From an uncultured Oscillospiraceae bacterium (GTDB taxonomy: Bacteria > Bacillota > Clostridia > Oscillospirales > Oscillospiraceae): a stretch of 64,000 bases of DNA. A program made the position numbers and the translations under genes. A model generated the notes under the pieces. It saw only the letters and a program-made list of their open reading frames with translations, did no database searches and was not told the origin of the DNA. The stretch spans positions 1-64,000 of the forward strand of contig CATNCS010000006.1 of NCBI GenBank assembly GCA_950097245.1. Direction: 5' to 3'. Below are positions 23,807 to 31,939 of this stretch, piece by piece; the first letter of the stretch is position 1, and every line of letters begins with the position of its first letter.

Positions 23807-24820
23807 CTACTTTTCGGTGGAGACAGCGATGGCGTGGCAGATGCCGGGGATGGACTCCCCCTGAAAGGCGGAGGTGGGGGAGTGGAGGGCCCCTGTGGGG
23901 CAAAAAAGGATATTTTTCCAGGTTTTTGCCTTTAAATTGTTCAAAATATAGCCGGTGAGCACCGAGGCGCAGCACCCGCAGCCGGAGCCGCCGCAGTGGA
24001 CGTCCTGATTTTTGATATCGAACAGCATAGCCCCGCAATCACCGTGATTTTTCATCTGGATACCATTTTTTCGCAACAATTCAATCAACAATTCACTGCC
24101 CAGCACGCCCAGGTCACCGGTAAAGATCATGTCGTAGCTGGCCGGTGACCGCCCTGTATCCTTAAAGTGGGAAATAATGGTATCTGCCGCCGCCGGCGCC
24201 ATCGCCGCCCCCATATTATTCGTGTCGGTAATCCCCTTATCCACGATTTTTCCCACGGTTACGTGGGTGATATAGGGCCCCGGGCCCTCCCGGGCCAGGA
24301 TGGCCGCCCCTGCGGCGGTGGCGGTCCACTGGGAGGTGGGGGTGCGCTGGCCGCCGTACTCCAAAGGGGTGCGGTACTGCCGCTCCGCCGAGCAGAAGTG
24401 GGAGGAGGCGGTCACCGCCGCCCACTCCCCAAAGCCGCCGTCCAGGGTCATGGAGGCCAGGGCCAGCCCCTCTCCCATGGTGGAGCAGGCCCCGTACAGC
24501 CCGAAAAAGGGGATCTGCTGCCCCCGGGCGGCGAAGGAGGAGCCGATGCACTGGTTGAGCAGGTCACCGGCAAAGATCCAGTCCAGGGCGGAGGCCGCCT
24601 GACCCGCCTTGTTCAGGGCCAGACCCAGGGCCTGCTTCTGCATGGCGCTCTCCGACTTCTCCCAGGTGGACTCGCCGAAGGTGTCGTCCCCGTCGATATA
24701 GTCGAAGGAGTCCGCCAGAGGGCCTTCCCCCTCCTTCTTGCCCGCCACATTGGCCCAGCCGGCCAGGGAGGGCGGGTTGGCCAGGGCCGCCGTCTGGGCG
24801 CCGATTTTTTTGGTCGTCAT
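23807..24820 (-). CDS. spoVAD: Stage V sporulation protein AD
   Basis: A 337-residue thiolase-fold protein with the SpoVAD features FAGDLLNQC, YGACSTMGEGLALASMTLDGG, GITDTNNMGAAMAPAAADTI and VHCGGSGCGCCASVL. SpoVAD binds dipicolinic acid on the inner spore membrane. spoVAC normally precedes it, but no spoVAC is found upstream; rnc follows instead, beyond a 186-bp gap. GGGGTGAG precedes the ATG. A forespore sigma-G promoter is expected, but I could not place one with confidence. Confidence 0.95.
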   Translation of the reverse strand: MTTKKIGAQTAALANPPSLAGWANVAGKKEGEGPLADSFDYIDGDDTFGESTWEKSESAMQKQALGLALNKAGQAASALDWIFAGDLLNQCIGSSFAARGQQIPFFGLYGACSTMGEGLALASMTLDGGFGEWAAVTASSHFCSAERQYRTPLEYGGQRTPTSQWTATAAGAAILAREGPGPYITHVTVGKIVDKGITDTNNMGAAMAPAAADTIISHFKDTGRSPASYDMIFTGDLGVLGSELLIELLRKNGIQMKNHGDCGAMLFDIKNQDVHCGGSGCGCCASVLTGYILNNLKAKTWKNILFCPTGALHSPTSAFQGESIPGICHAIAVSTEK

Positions 24821-24961
24821 AGTCTCACCCCGTTCAGTCGCCCCGACTGCGGCGGGGCGGACAAATCGTTTATAGAACGGAAGTAGTTTTCCGCCGATGG
24901 GAGAAAATATGTTTGACCAATTCAGTTATTTTTTACCTGCGGACAGGGGACAAAATCCTGT

Positions 24962-24994
24962 AAAAAACGCGAGGGTCACTTTCGTGATCCTCGC
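24962..24994 (-). terminator. rnc terminator
   Basis: Minus strand: GCGAGGATCAC-GAAA-GTGACCCTCGC followed by GTTTTTTA. Confidence 0.88.
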
Positions 24995-25006
24995 GGGGAG
25001 CCCTGC

Positions 25007-25678
25007 TTATTGGGACAGCGCCTCGATCGCGGCGGCGGCGGCCATCTGTTCGGCCTCCTTCTTGCTGCGGCCCGAGCCGGAGCCGACAGATTTGCCGTTC
25101 AGGTCCACCTCAACAAAGAAGCGCTTGTTGTGATCGGGGCCCTCCTCTCCCACCAGGCGGTACTGGAGGACCTGTCCGTTCTCCCGCTGGACCAGCTCCT
25201 GGAGGGCGGTTTTGTGGTCCAGGGGCTTGGCCAGACCGGCGATTTCCCGGCTGAGGATATACCGCTGAATGAACTTCCGGGCAGAGCCGATGCCGCCGTC
25301 CAGGTAGATGGCGGCCAGTACGGCCTCCACCGCGTCGGCCTGGATGGAGGGCCGCTCCCGGCCGCCTCCGGTGCTCTCGCCCTTGCCCAGATGGAGGTAT
25401 TTTCCCAGCTCCAGCTCCCGGGCTACCTCTACCAGACTTTCCTCACACACCAGGGCGGCACGGGTGCGGGTCAGCTCCCCCTCGGGCATGTCGGAGTGGT
25501 TGCGGTACAGGTGGTCGGCCACCACCATGCCCAGGATGGAGTCGCCCAGGAACTCCAGCCGCTCGTTGCTGAGCAGCTTGCCCCGGCTCTCGTTGGCCCG
25601 GGAGCTGTGGGTCAGAGCGTTTTCCAGCAGGGACAGGTCATGAAAGCTGTAGCCCAGCTTTTCTTCCAAAGTATTCAT
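25007..25678 (-). CDS. rnc: Ribonuclease III
   Basis: A 223-residue enzyme. The catalytic domain holds the signature NERLEFLGDSILG (~residues 38-50) with its acidic metal ligands, and ADAVEAVLAAIYLDGG (~113-128). The C-terminal dsRNA-binding domain ends RSKKEAEQMAAAAAIEAL. It cuts double-stranded RNA in rRNA precursors and mRNAs. It is the last gene of plsX-acpP-rnc, a common Firmicutes order. AAGGAG precedes the ATG. Confidence 0.97.
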   Translation of the reverse strand: MNTLEEKLGYSFHDLSLLENALTHSSRANESRGKLLSNERLEFLGDSILGMVVADHLYRNHSDMPEGELTRTRAALVCEESLVEVARELELGKYLHLGKGESTGGGRERPSIQADAVEAVLAAIYLDGGIGSARKFIQRYILSREIAGLAKPLDHKTALQELVQRENGQVLQYRLVGEEGPDHNKRFFVEVDLNGKSVGSGSGRSKKEAEQMAAAAAIEALSQ

Positions 25679-25728
25679 GTAAAACTCCTTGGAGCCCGTG
25701 GCGCCTGTGGGCCGGGCTCTTAAACAGT

Positions 25729-25753
25729 GGAACTCCGCCTCTGGCGGAGTTCC
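25729..25753 (-). terminator. Hairpin between acpP and rnc
   Basis: 11-bp perfect stem GGAACTCCGCC/GGCGGAGTTCC with a 3-nt loop, 6 nt past the acpP stop. There is no T tract, so it is probably a 3'-end stabiliser or partial terminator. Confidence 0.6.
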
Positions 25754-25758
25754 GGTAT

Positions 25759-25992
25759 TCAGTCAATTTTATTCTTCAAAAACCGGACCAGGTCGCCTAC
25801 GGTAGAGATGGAGGCGGCCTCTTCCTCGCCCAGTTCTTCAATACCGAATTCCTCCTCCAGGGCCATGGACAGGTCCACAATGTCTACAGAGTCGGCGTTC
25901 AGGTCGTCAGTAAAAGAGGTATCCATAGTGATGCTGTCGGCGTCAACATTGAATTGCTCGGCGATCAGGGCAGCCAGCTTTTCAAAAATCAT
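25759..25992 (-). CDS. acpP: Acyl carrier protein
   Basis: A 77-residue acidic protein. The phosphopantetheine site is LNADSVDIVDLSMALEEEFG with the modified serine near residue 37. It carries growing acyl chains in fatty acid synthesis and hands them to PlsX, whose gene lies upstream. AAAAGGAG precedes the ATG. Confidence 0.97.
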   Translation of the reverse strand: MIFEKLAALIAEQFNVDADSITMDTSFTDDLNADSVDIVDLSMALEEEFGIEELGEEEAASISTVGDLVRFLKNKID

Positions 25993-26187
25993 AATGTGTC
26001 GCTCCTTTTATTATGTGCCTGGGCACTTGTTTCTGTCCCCTATGATAGGCACATTTTTCCCGCCTGTCAATAGTTTTTTCTCTTTTCCAGTCTTAAAATT
26101 TCTGCGCTGTAAATTGTTATTCCATTATTTTCCGGCTCAAAAGTTTCAGAACAGCCGCATCTGAGGTTTTGGACAGCTTTTTTACGC

Positions 26188-27231
26188 TCATGCCTCAGTG
26201 CCCTCCCTGGCAGGGGCGTCCAGGCGCATGAGGTCGATGTGCTCGGTGATGCTCTCGATAATCCCCGAGGAGGCCACGTCCCGGGCCTGGCGGACGGCGT
26301 TCTGGATGGCGTAGGCGTCGGAGGAGCCGTGGGCCTTGATGACAGGCCTGGAGATGCCCAGCAGGGCGGTGCCCCCCACCTCGCTGGAGCTCATCAGCTT
26401 CTTCAGGTTCTTCAGCCCGCCGGACACCATGACGGCGGCCAGCCTGGTGAGCAGGTTCTTCTTGAAAATCCCCTTCAGCTCCCGGACCAGGAACAGCCCG
26501 GTGCCCTCCATTGTTTTCAGAAAGATGTTCCCCGAGTAGCCGTCGGAGACAATCACGTCCACCGCGCCCTCCACCGCCTCCCGGGCCTCCACGTTGCCCA
26601 CGAAGTTGATGCGGCCCGCCTCCGCGGCCGCCTCCAGCATGGGGTAGACGGTAGTCTGGAGGGTGGTGCCCTTGGAGGGCTCGGCCCCGATGTTCAGCAG
26701 CCCCACCTTGGGGTTGGGCCGGCCCAGCACCTTCTCGGCGTAGTAGGAGCCCATGTAGGCGAACTGGAGCAGATACTCCGGGGGACACTCGGCGTTGGCC
26801 CCGCAGTCGATGAGCACCGCGCCGCCGCCGCCCGTGGGCACCACCGGGGCCAGGGCCGCCCGGCGGATGCCCTTGATCCGCTTGGTCACCAGCGTCGCCC
26901 CCGACAGCAGCGCCCCCGTGGAGCCGGCGGACACAAAGGCGTCCCCCGCCCCCACCTTCAGCAGGTTCAGCCCCACCGTCAGAGAGGAGTCCTTCTTCTT
27001 CCGGAAGGCGGTGGCCGGGTCGTCACACATCTCCACCACCTCGCTGGCGTGGGAGACCTCAACCCCGGCGGGCAGATCGCTGATGCCGTTGTCCGCCAGA
27101 GTCTTCAGAATGTCCTCCCCCCGGCCTACCAGGATCACATCCACCCCGTACTCCCTGTTGGCCTGGATGGCCCCCATCACCGGGGCCTGGGGCGCGTTGT
27201 CCCCACCCATTGCGTCTACGATGATTTTCAT
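26188..27231 (-). CDS. plsX: Phosphate acyltransferase PlsX
   Basis: A 347-residue enzyme that makes acyl-phosphate from acyl-ACP, the first step toward phosphatidic acid in Firmicutes. It opens MKIIVDAMGGDNAPQAP, the family's N-terminus, and contains SAGSTGALLSGA and VIVSDGYSGNIFLKTMEG. The ATG at 27231 follows AAAGAGGG; the longer frame upstream is translated family A repeat and is not coding. acpP follows 195 bp downstream. No fapR or fab genes are present. Confidence 0.96.
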   Translation of the reverse strand: MKIIVDAMGGDNAPQAPVMGAIQANREYGVDVILVGRGEDILKTLADNGISDLPAGVEVSHASEVVEMCDDPATAFRKKKDSSLTVGLNLLKVGAGDAFVSAGSTGALLSGATLVTKRIKGIRRAALAPVVPTGGGGAVLIDCGANAECPPEYLLQFAYMGSYYAEKVLGRPNPKVGLLNIGAEPSKGTTLQTTVYPMLEAAAEAGRINFVGNVEAREAVEGAVDVIVSDGYSGNIFLKTMEGTGLFLVRELKGIFKKNLLTRLAAVMVSGGLKNLKKLMSSSEVGGTALLGISRPVIKAHGSSDAYAIQNAVRQARDVASSGIIESITEHIDLMRLDAPAREGTEA

Positions 27232-27270
27232 GGTTTTCCCTCTTTTCTGTTTTGCGGCGGTCGGTTTGAC

Positions 27271-27362
27271 GGGCGGCCACAGGCCGCCCCTACACAGTCT
27301 CCTTAAGTGCGCTGTAGGGGCGCGCAGTGCGCGCCCGCGGGCGGACAATGTCCGCCCCTACA
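27271..27362. repeat. Family A palindromic repeat, copy A2 (double)
   Basis: GGGCGGCCACAGGCCGCCCC unit followed by a TGTAGGGGCGCGCAGTGCG...GTCCGCCCCTACAT unit. The right end supplies the TAG stop of the XRE gene at 27358. Confidence 0.85.
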
Positions 27363-27588
27363 TCAGCGGCCGGGGCTCGTCAATCAGTCCCAGCAGATAA
27401 TCGGCGGATACGTTGTAGTGCTGACAGATGGCCGCCAATCGGTCAAAGGAGGTTGCTTTGCGGCCATTTTCGATATCGCTGATGGATGCTTGCGTCGCTC
27501 CGATTGCTTCGGCTAAATCTTTTTGCTGTTCTCCTCTCGCTTTACGGAGTTTTTTTACCCGAATACAAAAAATATCTCTATGAAGCAT
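27358..27588 (-). CDS. Small XRE-family DNA-binding regulator, 76 aa
   Basis: A 76-residue Cro/CI-type helix-turn-helix protein: RKARGEQQKDLAEAIGATQASISDIENGRKATSFDRLAAICQHYNVSADYLLGL covers the whole domain. There is no effector domain. Its start is divergent from the small gene at 27663, with a palindromic promoter region between them. Its stop codon TAG is the end of a family A repeat. It probably represses itself and/or its neighbour (inference). Confidence 0.88.
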   Translation of the reverse strand: MLHRDIFCIRVKKLRKARGEQQKDLAEAIGATQASISDIENGRKATSFDRLAAICQHYNVSADYLLGLIDEPRPLM

Positions 27589-27599
27589 CCAATCCCCCC

Positions 27600-27634
27600 T
27601 TGACTTTTATATCAATTAGATATATTATATATCT
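27600..27634 (+). promoter_or_regulatory. Promoter of the 74-aa gene with palindromic operator
   Basis: TTGACT (27600-27605), 17 nt, TATTAT (27623-27628). The palindrome AGATATA-TTA-TATATCT (27618-27634) covers the -10 box and is a natural site for the adjacent XRE protein. Confidence 0.7.
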
Positions 27635-27662
27635 ATCGGCATTTTATCGAGAGGTGCTACAT

Positions 27663-27887
27663 ATGGACAAACAATTGAAAGAATTCTATTTTGACGAGGT
27701 GGAGCGCAGACATTTGGACTCTGAGTCCTTCCCCGAGTACAACAACCTCATGGACCAAAGCCTGTCCCTCTTCCCCGGCGGCGACCTGCCCAGGCCGGTC
27801 TTCGATCTGATCGAGACCGCAAACCTCATCTCCTTCGCCCACGGGCTCAGGCTGGGGTTGAGGCTGCGGGACTGGGCGACCCTGTAG
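27663..27887 (+). CDS. Small hypothetical protein, 74 aa
   Basis: A 74-residue soluble protein starting MDKQLKEFYFDEVERR, with an acidic first half and a helix LISFAHGLRLGLRLRDW at the end. GAGAGG precedes the ATG, and a consensus promoter with operator lies upstream. Divergent from an XRE regulator, which suggests a regulated pair. The stop codon TAG is the first TAG of a family A repeat. I do not recognise the family with certainty. Confidence 0.7.
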   Translation: MDKQLKEFYFDEVERRHLDSESFPEYNNLMDQSLSLFPGGDLPRPVFDLIETANLISFAHGLRLGLRLRDWATL

Positions 27888-27933
27888 GGGCGCGCAGTGC
27901 GCGCCCGCGGGCGGACAATGTCCGCCCCTACAC
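27882..27933. repeat. Family A palindromic repeat, copy A3
   Basis: TGTAGGGGCGCGCAGTGCG...GTCCGCCCCTACA. It fills the space between two convergent genes and gives both their TAG stops: the 74-aa gene on plus, trmFO on minus. Confidence 0.9.
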
Positions 27934-29235
27934 ATCCAAATCCAGCTTGGCCAGGGCCTCCAGGGCCCGGCGGGATATCTCGGCGTTCTTGTTCCGCTTG
28001 CCCTTCACCCGGTAGCCCAGGGGCGGGATCAGGCCGAAGTTCACATTCATCGGTTGAAAGTTTACCACACTTTGGTCGCTGATGTAAAGGGCCAATGCGC
28101 CCATGGCGGTCTCCTGGGGGAAATTGGCAGGGGGCATGCCCTCCAGCCGCCGGGCCAGCTCCACCGCCGCCAGGCACCCGGAGGCGGTGGACTCCACATA
28201 GCCCTCCACCCCGGTGATCTGTCCGGCGAACATGAGCCGCTCGTTCCCCCGCACCCGGTAGTAGCGGTCCAGCAGCCGGGGGGAGTCCAGAAAGGTGTTG
28301 CGGTGCATGACACCGTAGCGGACATACTCGGCGTTGCGGAGGGCGGGGATCATGGAGAACACCCGCTTCTGCTCCGGGAATTTCAGATGGGTCTGGAAGC
28401 CCACCATGTTGTAGATGGACCCCTGGGCGTTGTCCTTCCGCAGCTGGACCACCGCGAAGGGCTCCTTGCCCGTCCTGGGGTCCTTGAGCCCCACCGGCTT
28501 CAGGGGGCCGTAGCAGAGGGTGTCCCGGCCGCGGCGGGCCATCACCTCCACCGGCATACAGCCCTCGAAGACCCCGGCGTCCTCAAAGCCGTGGACCTCC
28601 GCCTCCCGGGCCCGGGTCAGCTCGGTCCAGAAGGCGTCGTACTCCTCCGCCGTCAGGGGGCAGTTGATGTAGTCCGGAGTGCCCCGGTCGTACCGGGAGG
28701 CGAACCAGGCGCTGGACATGTCCACGCTGTCGAAGATCACCAGAGGGGCGGCGGCGTCGAAGAAGTTCAGGTATTGGCTGTCGGGGAAGAGCGCCCCGAT
28801 CTGCTCTGACAGGGCCTCAGAGGTCAGGGGGCCGGTGGCGATCATCACGTTGCCCTCGGGGGGGATTTCGGTGACCTCCCCCTCCACCACCGTGACGTTG
28901 GGGTGATTTCTGATTTTCTCCGTGACGGCGGCGGCGAAGGCGTGGCGGTCCACCGCCAACGCGCCCCCCGCCTCCACCCGGTGGGCGTCGGCACAGGACA
29001 TGATGAGACTGCCGCACCGGCGCAGCTCCTCCTTCAGCAGACCCACCGCGTTCTCCAGCTGGTCGGACCGCAGAGAGTTGGAGCACACCAGCTCCCCGAA
29101 ATATTCCGTGTGGTGGGCGGGGGACATCTTGCCGGGCTTCATCTCCCGCAGCTCTACCGGGATACCCCGGCGGGCCAGCTGCCACGCCGCCTCGCTCCCC
29201 GCAAGGCCCGCGCCGATGACGATGACTTTGTCCAT
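27928..29235 (-). CDS. trmFO: tRNA (uracil-54-C5)-methyltransferase TrmFO
   Basis: A 435-residue flavoprotein that methylates U54 of tRNAs using methylenetetrahydrofolate and FADH2. The N-terminal Rossmann motif is VIVIGAGLAGSEAAWQLARRG, followed by the family's HTEYFGELVCSNSLRSD and ITGVEGYVESTASGCLAAVELAR (~residues 335-357). It closes the set dprA-topA-trmFO, an order common in Firmicutes. AGAGGAG precedes the ATG. The last codon and stop (GTG TAG) lie in a family A repeat. Confidence 0.96.
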   Translation of the reverse strand: MDKVIVIGAGLAGSEAAWQLARRGIPVELREMKPGKMSPAHHTEYFGELVCSNSLRSDQLENAVGLLKEELRRCGSLIMSCADAHRVEAGGALAVDRHAFAAAVTEKIRNHPNVTVVEGEVTEIPPEGNVMIATGPLTSEALSEQIGALFPDSQYLNFFDAAAPLVIFDSVDMSSAWFASRYDRGTPDYINCPLTAEEYDAFWTELTRAREAEVHGFEDAGVFEGCMPVEVMARRGRDTLCYGPLKPVGLKDPRTGKEPFAVVQLRKDNAQGSIYNMVGFQTHLKFPEQKRVFSMIPALRNAEYVRYGVMHRNTFLDSPRLLDRYYRVRGNERLMFAGQITGVEGYVESTASGCLAAVELARRLEGMPPANFPQETAMGALALYISDQSVVNFQPMNVNFGLIPPLGYRVKGKRNKNAEISRRALEALAKLDLDV

Positions 29236-29252
29236 ATTGGTTTCTCCTCTGG

Positions 29253-29352
29253 AGCAGGGGCGCGCAGTGCGTGCCCGCGGGCGGCCGCAGGCCGCCCCTA
29301 CATATTACGGCTCTGCGGGGACCCTGCGGGCGGACAATGTCCGCCCCTACAC
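29253..29352. repeat. Family A palindromic repeat, copy A4 (double)
   Basis: GCAGGGGCGCGCAGTGCG...GCCGCCCCTACA unit, then a second half ending GTCCGCCCCTACAC. It lies between topA and trmFO and provides the TAG stop of topA. Confidence 0.85.
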
Positions 29353-31653
29353 ATCCTTTTTGGCGGTCTTTTTCTTCGTCGTTGTCTTCTTTTCCGCCGT
29401 CTTCTTTGCCGGGGTCTTCTTCGCCGCCGGCTTTTTAGCGGCGGTTTTTTTCGGCTTCTCCGCGGTCTCGGCGGGGGCGGGCTCTCCCTCGGCGGAGGCG
29501 GGCTTCTTCTGCCAGCCGCCCCGCTTCTCCTCCGGGGTGAAGTTGGAGCACTTTTCGTTGATGCAGAAGGGCTTCTTGGCCCCCCGGCCCGATTTTTTGA
29601 ACATGGTCTGGCCGCAGACGGGGCAGTTGTCCTTTACCGGCACGTCGAAGGTGACGAACTCGCAGCGCTGGCTCTCGTCCTTGCTGCTCCGGTGCTCACA
29701 GCAGTAGTAGGTGTACTGCTTGCCCGTCTTTTTGCTCTTGCCGGTGCGCTTGAACAGCCGCCCGCCGCAGAGGGGGCACTTGCCGGGCATCTCCACCACC
29801 AGGGGCATGGTGAAGTCGCACTCCGGCCAGCCGGGACAGGCCAGAAACCGGCCAAACCGGCCCGATTTGATGACCAGGTTCCGGCCGCACTGGGGGCAGA
29901 CCTCCTCCGACACCTCGTCGGGCACCTTGATCCGCTCCCCGTCCAGGTCCTGCTCCGCCTGCTTCAGCTCGGTATCGAAGTCCTGGTAGAAGTCTGCCAG
30001 GAGGGCCTTCCAGTTCACCTCTCCCTCCTCCACCTTGTCCAGCCGCTGCTCCATCTGAGCGGTGAAGTCGTAGTCTACAATGTCGTGGAATTTGTCCTTC
30101 ATCAGACCGGTGACCACCTCCCCCAGAGGGGTGGGGCGGAGGGCCTTGCCCCCCTCCTTTACCACGTACTCCCGGTTCATGATGGTGGAGATGGTGGGGG
30201 CGTAGGTGGAGGGCCGGCCGATGCCCTGCTCCTCCAGGGCCCGGATGAGGCTGGCCTCGGAGTACCGGGCGGGGGGCTGGGTGAAGTGCTGGTCGGGGGT
30301 CAGCTTCTTGTGGGTGAGAGGCTCCCCCTCCTTTAAATCAGGCAGGGGGGAGGTCTTCTCCTCCTCCTCGTCGTCCCTCCCCTCCTCGTAGACGGCGGTG
30401 AAGCCGGAGAACTTCAGGGAGGAGTGGCTGGCCCGGAAGAGATATCCGGAATTTTCCACGTCGATGGACAGGCTGTCGTAGACGGCGTTGGCCATCTGGC
30501 AGGCCAGGAACCGGGACCAGATCAGCTTGTACAGCTTGAACTGCTCGGCGGTCAGGTCCTTTTTGATGTCCTCGGGCACCAGGGTGACGTCGGAGGGGCG
30601 GATGGCCTCGTGGGCGTCCTGGGCAGTGCCCTTGGTCTTGAATTTCCGGGGCTGGGCGGGGCAGTAGGACCCGCCGTACCGCTGGGCGATAAAGCCCCTG
30701 GCGGCGGACACCGCCTCGTCGGACAGACGGAGGGAGTCGGTACGCATATAGGTAATCAGACCCACGGCGCCCTGGCCGCCGATGTCGATCCCCTCATAGA
30801 GCTGCTGAGCCACCGCCATGGTCCGGGCGGGGGACATGTTCAGCTTGCGGGAGGCCTCCTGCTGGAGGGTGGAGGTGGTGAAGGGGGGCGCCGGCTGGCG
30901 GTTCTTCTCCTGCCGCTTCACCTTGGCCACCGACCAGGCCCCCTGAGAGACCGCGTCGATGACCGTCTGGGCCTCCTCCTGGCTGTGGAGCTCCATCTTC
31001 TTGTCTTTTCCGTGGAACTGGGCCTTGAAGGAGCCCAGATTGGGGGCCACCCGCTCCAGGTCGGCCTCGATGGACCAGTACTCCTGGGGCTGGAAGGCGC
31101 GTATCTCGTTCTCCCGCTCCACCACCAGGCGGGTGGCCACCGACTGCACCCGCCCGGCGGACAGGCCCCGGCGGATCTTCTTCCACAGCAGGGGTGAGAG
31201 CTGGTAGCCCACAATCCGGTCCAGAATGCGCCGGGCCTGCTGGGCGTCCACCAGGTTCTGGTCGATGGCCCGGGGAGCGGCGATGGACTTCTGCACCACG
31301 TTCCTGGTGATCTCGTTGAAGGTCACCCGGTAGGTCTTGTCGTCGGGGATATTGAGAAGCTCCTTCAGATGCCAGGAGATGGCCTCCCCCTCCCGGTCAG
31401 GGTCGGTGGCCAGATAGACCTTTCCCGACCGCTTGGCCGCCTTCTTCAGGTCGCTGATGACGTCCTCCTTGCCCTTGATGGGCTGGTAGTCCGGGACGAA
31501 GCCGTGCTCGATGTCTACGCTCAGCTTGCTCTTGGGCAGGTCCCGGACATGGCCCATGGACGCCTTGACCTCATACCCCGGGCCCAGGTACTTGCCGATG
31601 GTCTTGGCCTTGGACGGGGACTCTACAATTACTAAGTCAGTCTTATTTGCCAC
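29347..31653 (-). CDS. topA: DNA topoisomerase I
   Basis: A 768-residue type IA topoisomerase that relaxes negative supercoils. It has the N-terminal TOPRIM domain (VIVESPSKAKTIGKYLG; DPDREGEAISWHL), the active-site tyrosine in GLITYMRTDS (~residue 300), and three C-terminal four-cysteine zinc ribbons (first: CPQCGRNLVIKSGRFGRF). It ends in a lysine/alanine-rich tail of about 40 residues (AAKKPAAKK repeats), like the DNA-binding tails of some high-GC bacteria. It starts at GTG after GGAGG. dprA lies upstream, beyond a family B repeat. Confidence 0.97.
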   Translation of the reverse strand: MANKTDLVIVESPSKAKTIGKYLGPGYEVKASMGHVRDLPKSKLSVDIEHGFVPDYQPIKGKEDVISDLKKAAKRSGKVYLATDPDREGEAISWHLKELLNIPDDKTYRVTFNEITRNVVQKSIAAPRAIDQNLVDAQQARRILDRIVGYQLSPLLWKKIRRGLSAGRVQSVATRLVVERENEIRAFQPQEYWSIEADLERVAPNLGSFKAQFHGKDKKMELHSQEEAQTVIDAVSQGAWSVAKVKRQEKNRQPAPPFTTSTLQQEASRKLNMSPARTMAVAQQLYEGIDIGGQGAVGLITYMRTDSLRLSDEAVSAARGFIAQRYGGSYCPAQPRKFKTKGTAQDAHEAIRPSDVTLVPEDIKKDLTAEQFKLYKLIWSRFLACQMANAVYDSLSIDVENSGYLFRASHSSLKFSGFTAVYEEGRDDEEEEKTSPLPDLKEGEPLTHKKLTPDQHFTQPPARYSEASLIRALEEQGIGRPSTYAPTISTIMNREYVVKEGGKALRPTPLGEVVTGLMKDKFHDIVDYDFTAQMEQRLDKVEEGEVNWKALLADFYQDFDTELKQAEQDLDGERIKVPDEVSEEVCPQCGRNLVIKSGRFGRFLACPGWPECDFTMPLVVEMPGKCPLCGGRLFKRTGKSKKTGKQYTYYCCEHRSSKDESQRCEFVTFDVPVKDNCPVCGQTMFKKSGRGAKKPFCINEKCSNFTPEEKRGGWQKKPASAEGEPAPAETAEKPKKTAAKKPAAKKTPAKKTAEKKTTTKKKTAKKDV

Positions 31654-31688
31654 TTTGGATTTACCTCCAGAGATTGATTACAGGTTAG

Positions 31689-31920
31689 CCTTCCCCTTTA
31701 GGGGCCGACTCCCCCTGTCAGGGGGAGATGACCAAAGGCCAGAGGGGGTAGGGGGTGGCATTTGCGAAGCAAATGACGGATGAGGCCATTTCGCCAAAGG
31801 CGAAATATACAAAGTAAATTCAAATCTGCAAACCCCTGTTTACTTCGTATGTTTTGCTTCGCAAAACACCTCATCCGCCCCCTGCGGGGGCACCTTCCCC
31901 TAAAGGGGAAGGCTTTTCCG
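31689..31920. repeat. Family B palindromic repeat cluster, copy B1
   Basis: Two family B units in opposite orientation: CCTTCCCCTTTAGGGG ... GACGGATGAGG on the left, CCTCATCCGCC ... CCCCTAAAGGGGAAGG on the right. AT-rich sequence and small palindromes (TTTCGCC/GGCGAAA; GTTTTGCTTCGCAAAAC) lie between. It fills the gap between dprA and topA. Confidence 0.85.
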
Positions 31921-31939
31921 CTGCGGCGGGACGGGAGTT

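Noticed and set aside
27232-27348. Longer plsX start
   Set aside because: The extra codons translate a family A repeat, and PlsX proteins begin at MKIIVDAMGGD.
31689-31920. Repeat clusters as insertion sequences or CRISPR
   Set aside because: No transposase frame and no regular repeat-spacer order; they are short palindromic modules.
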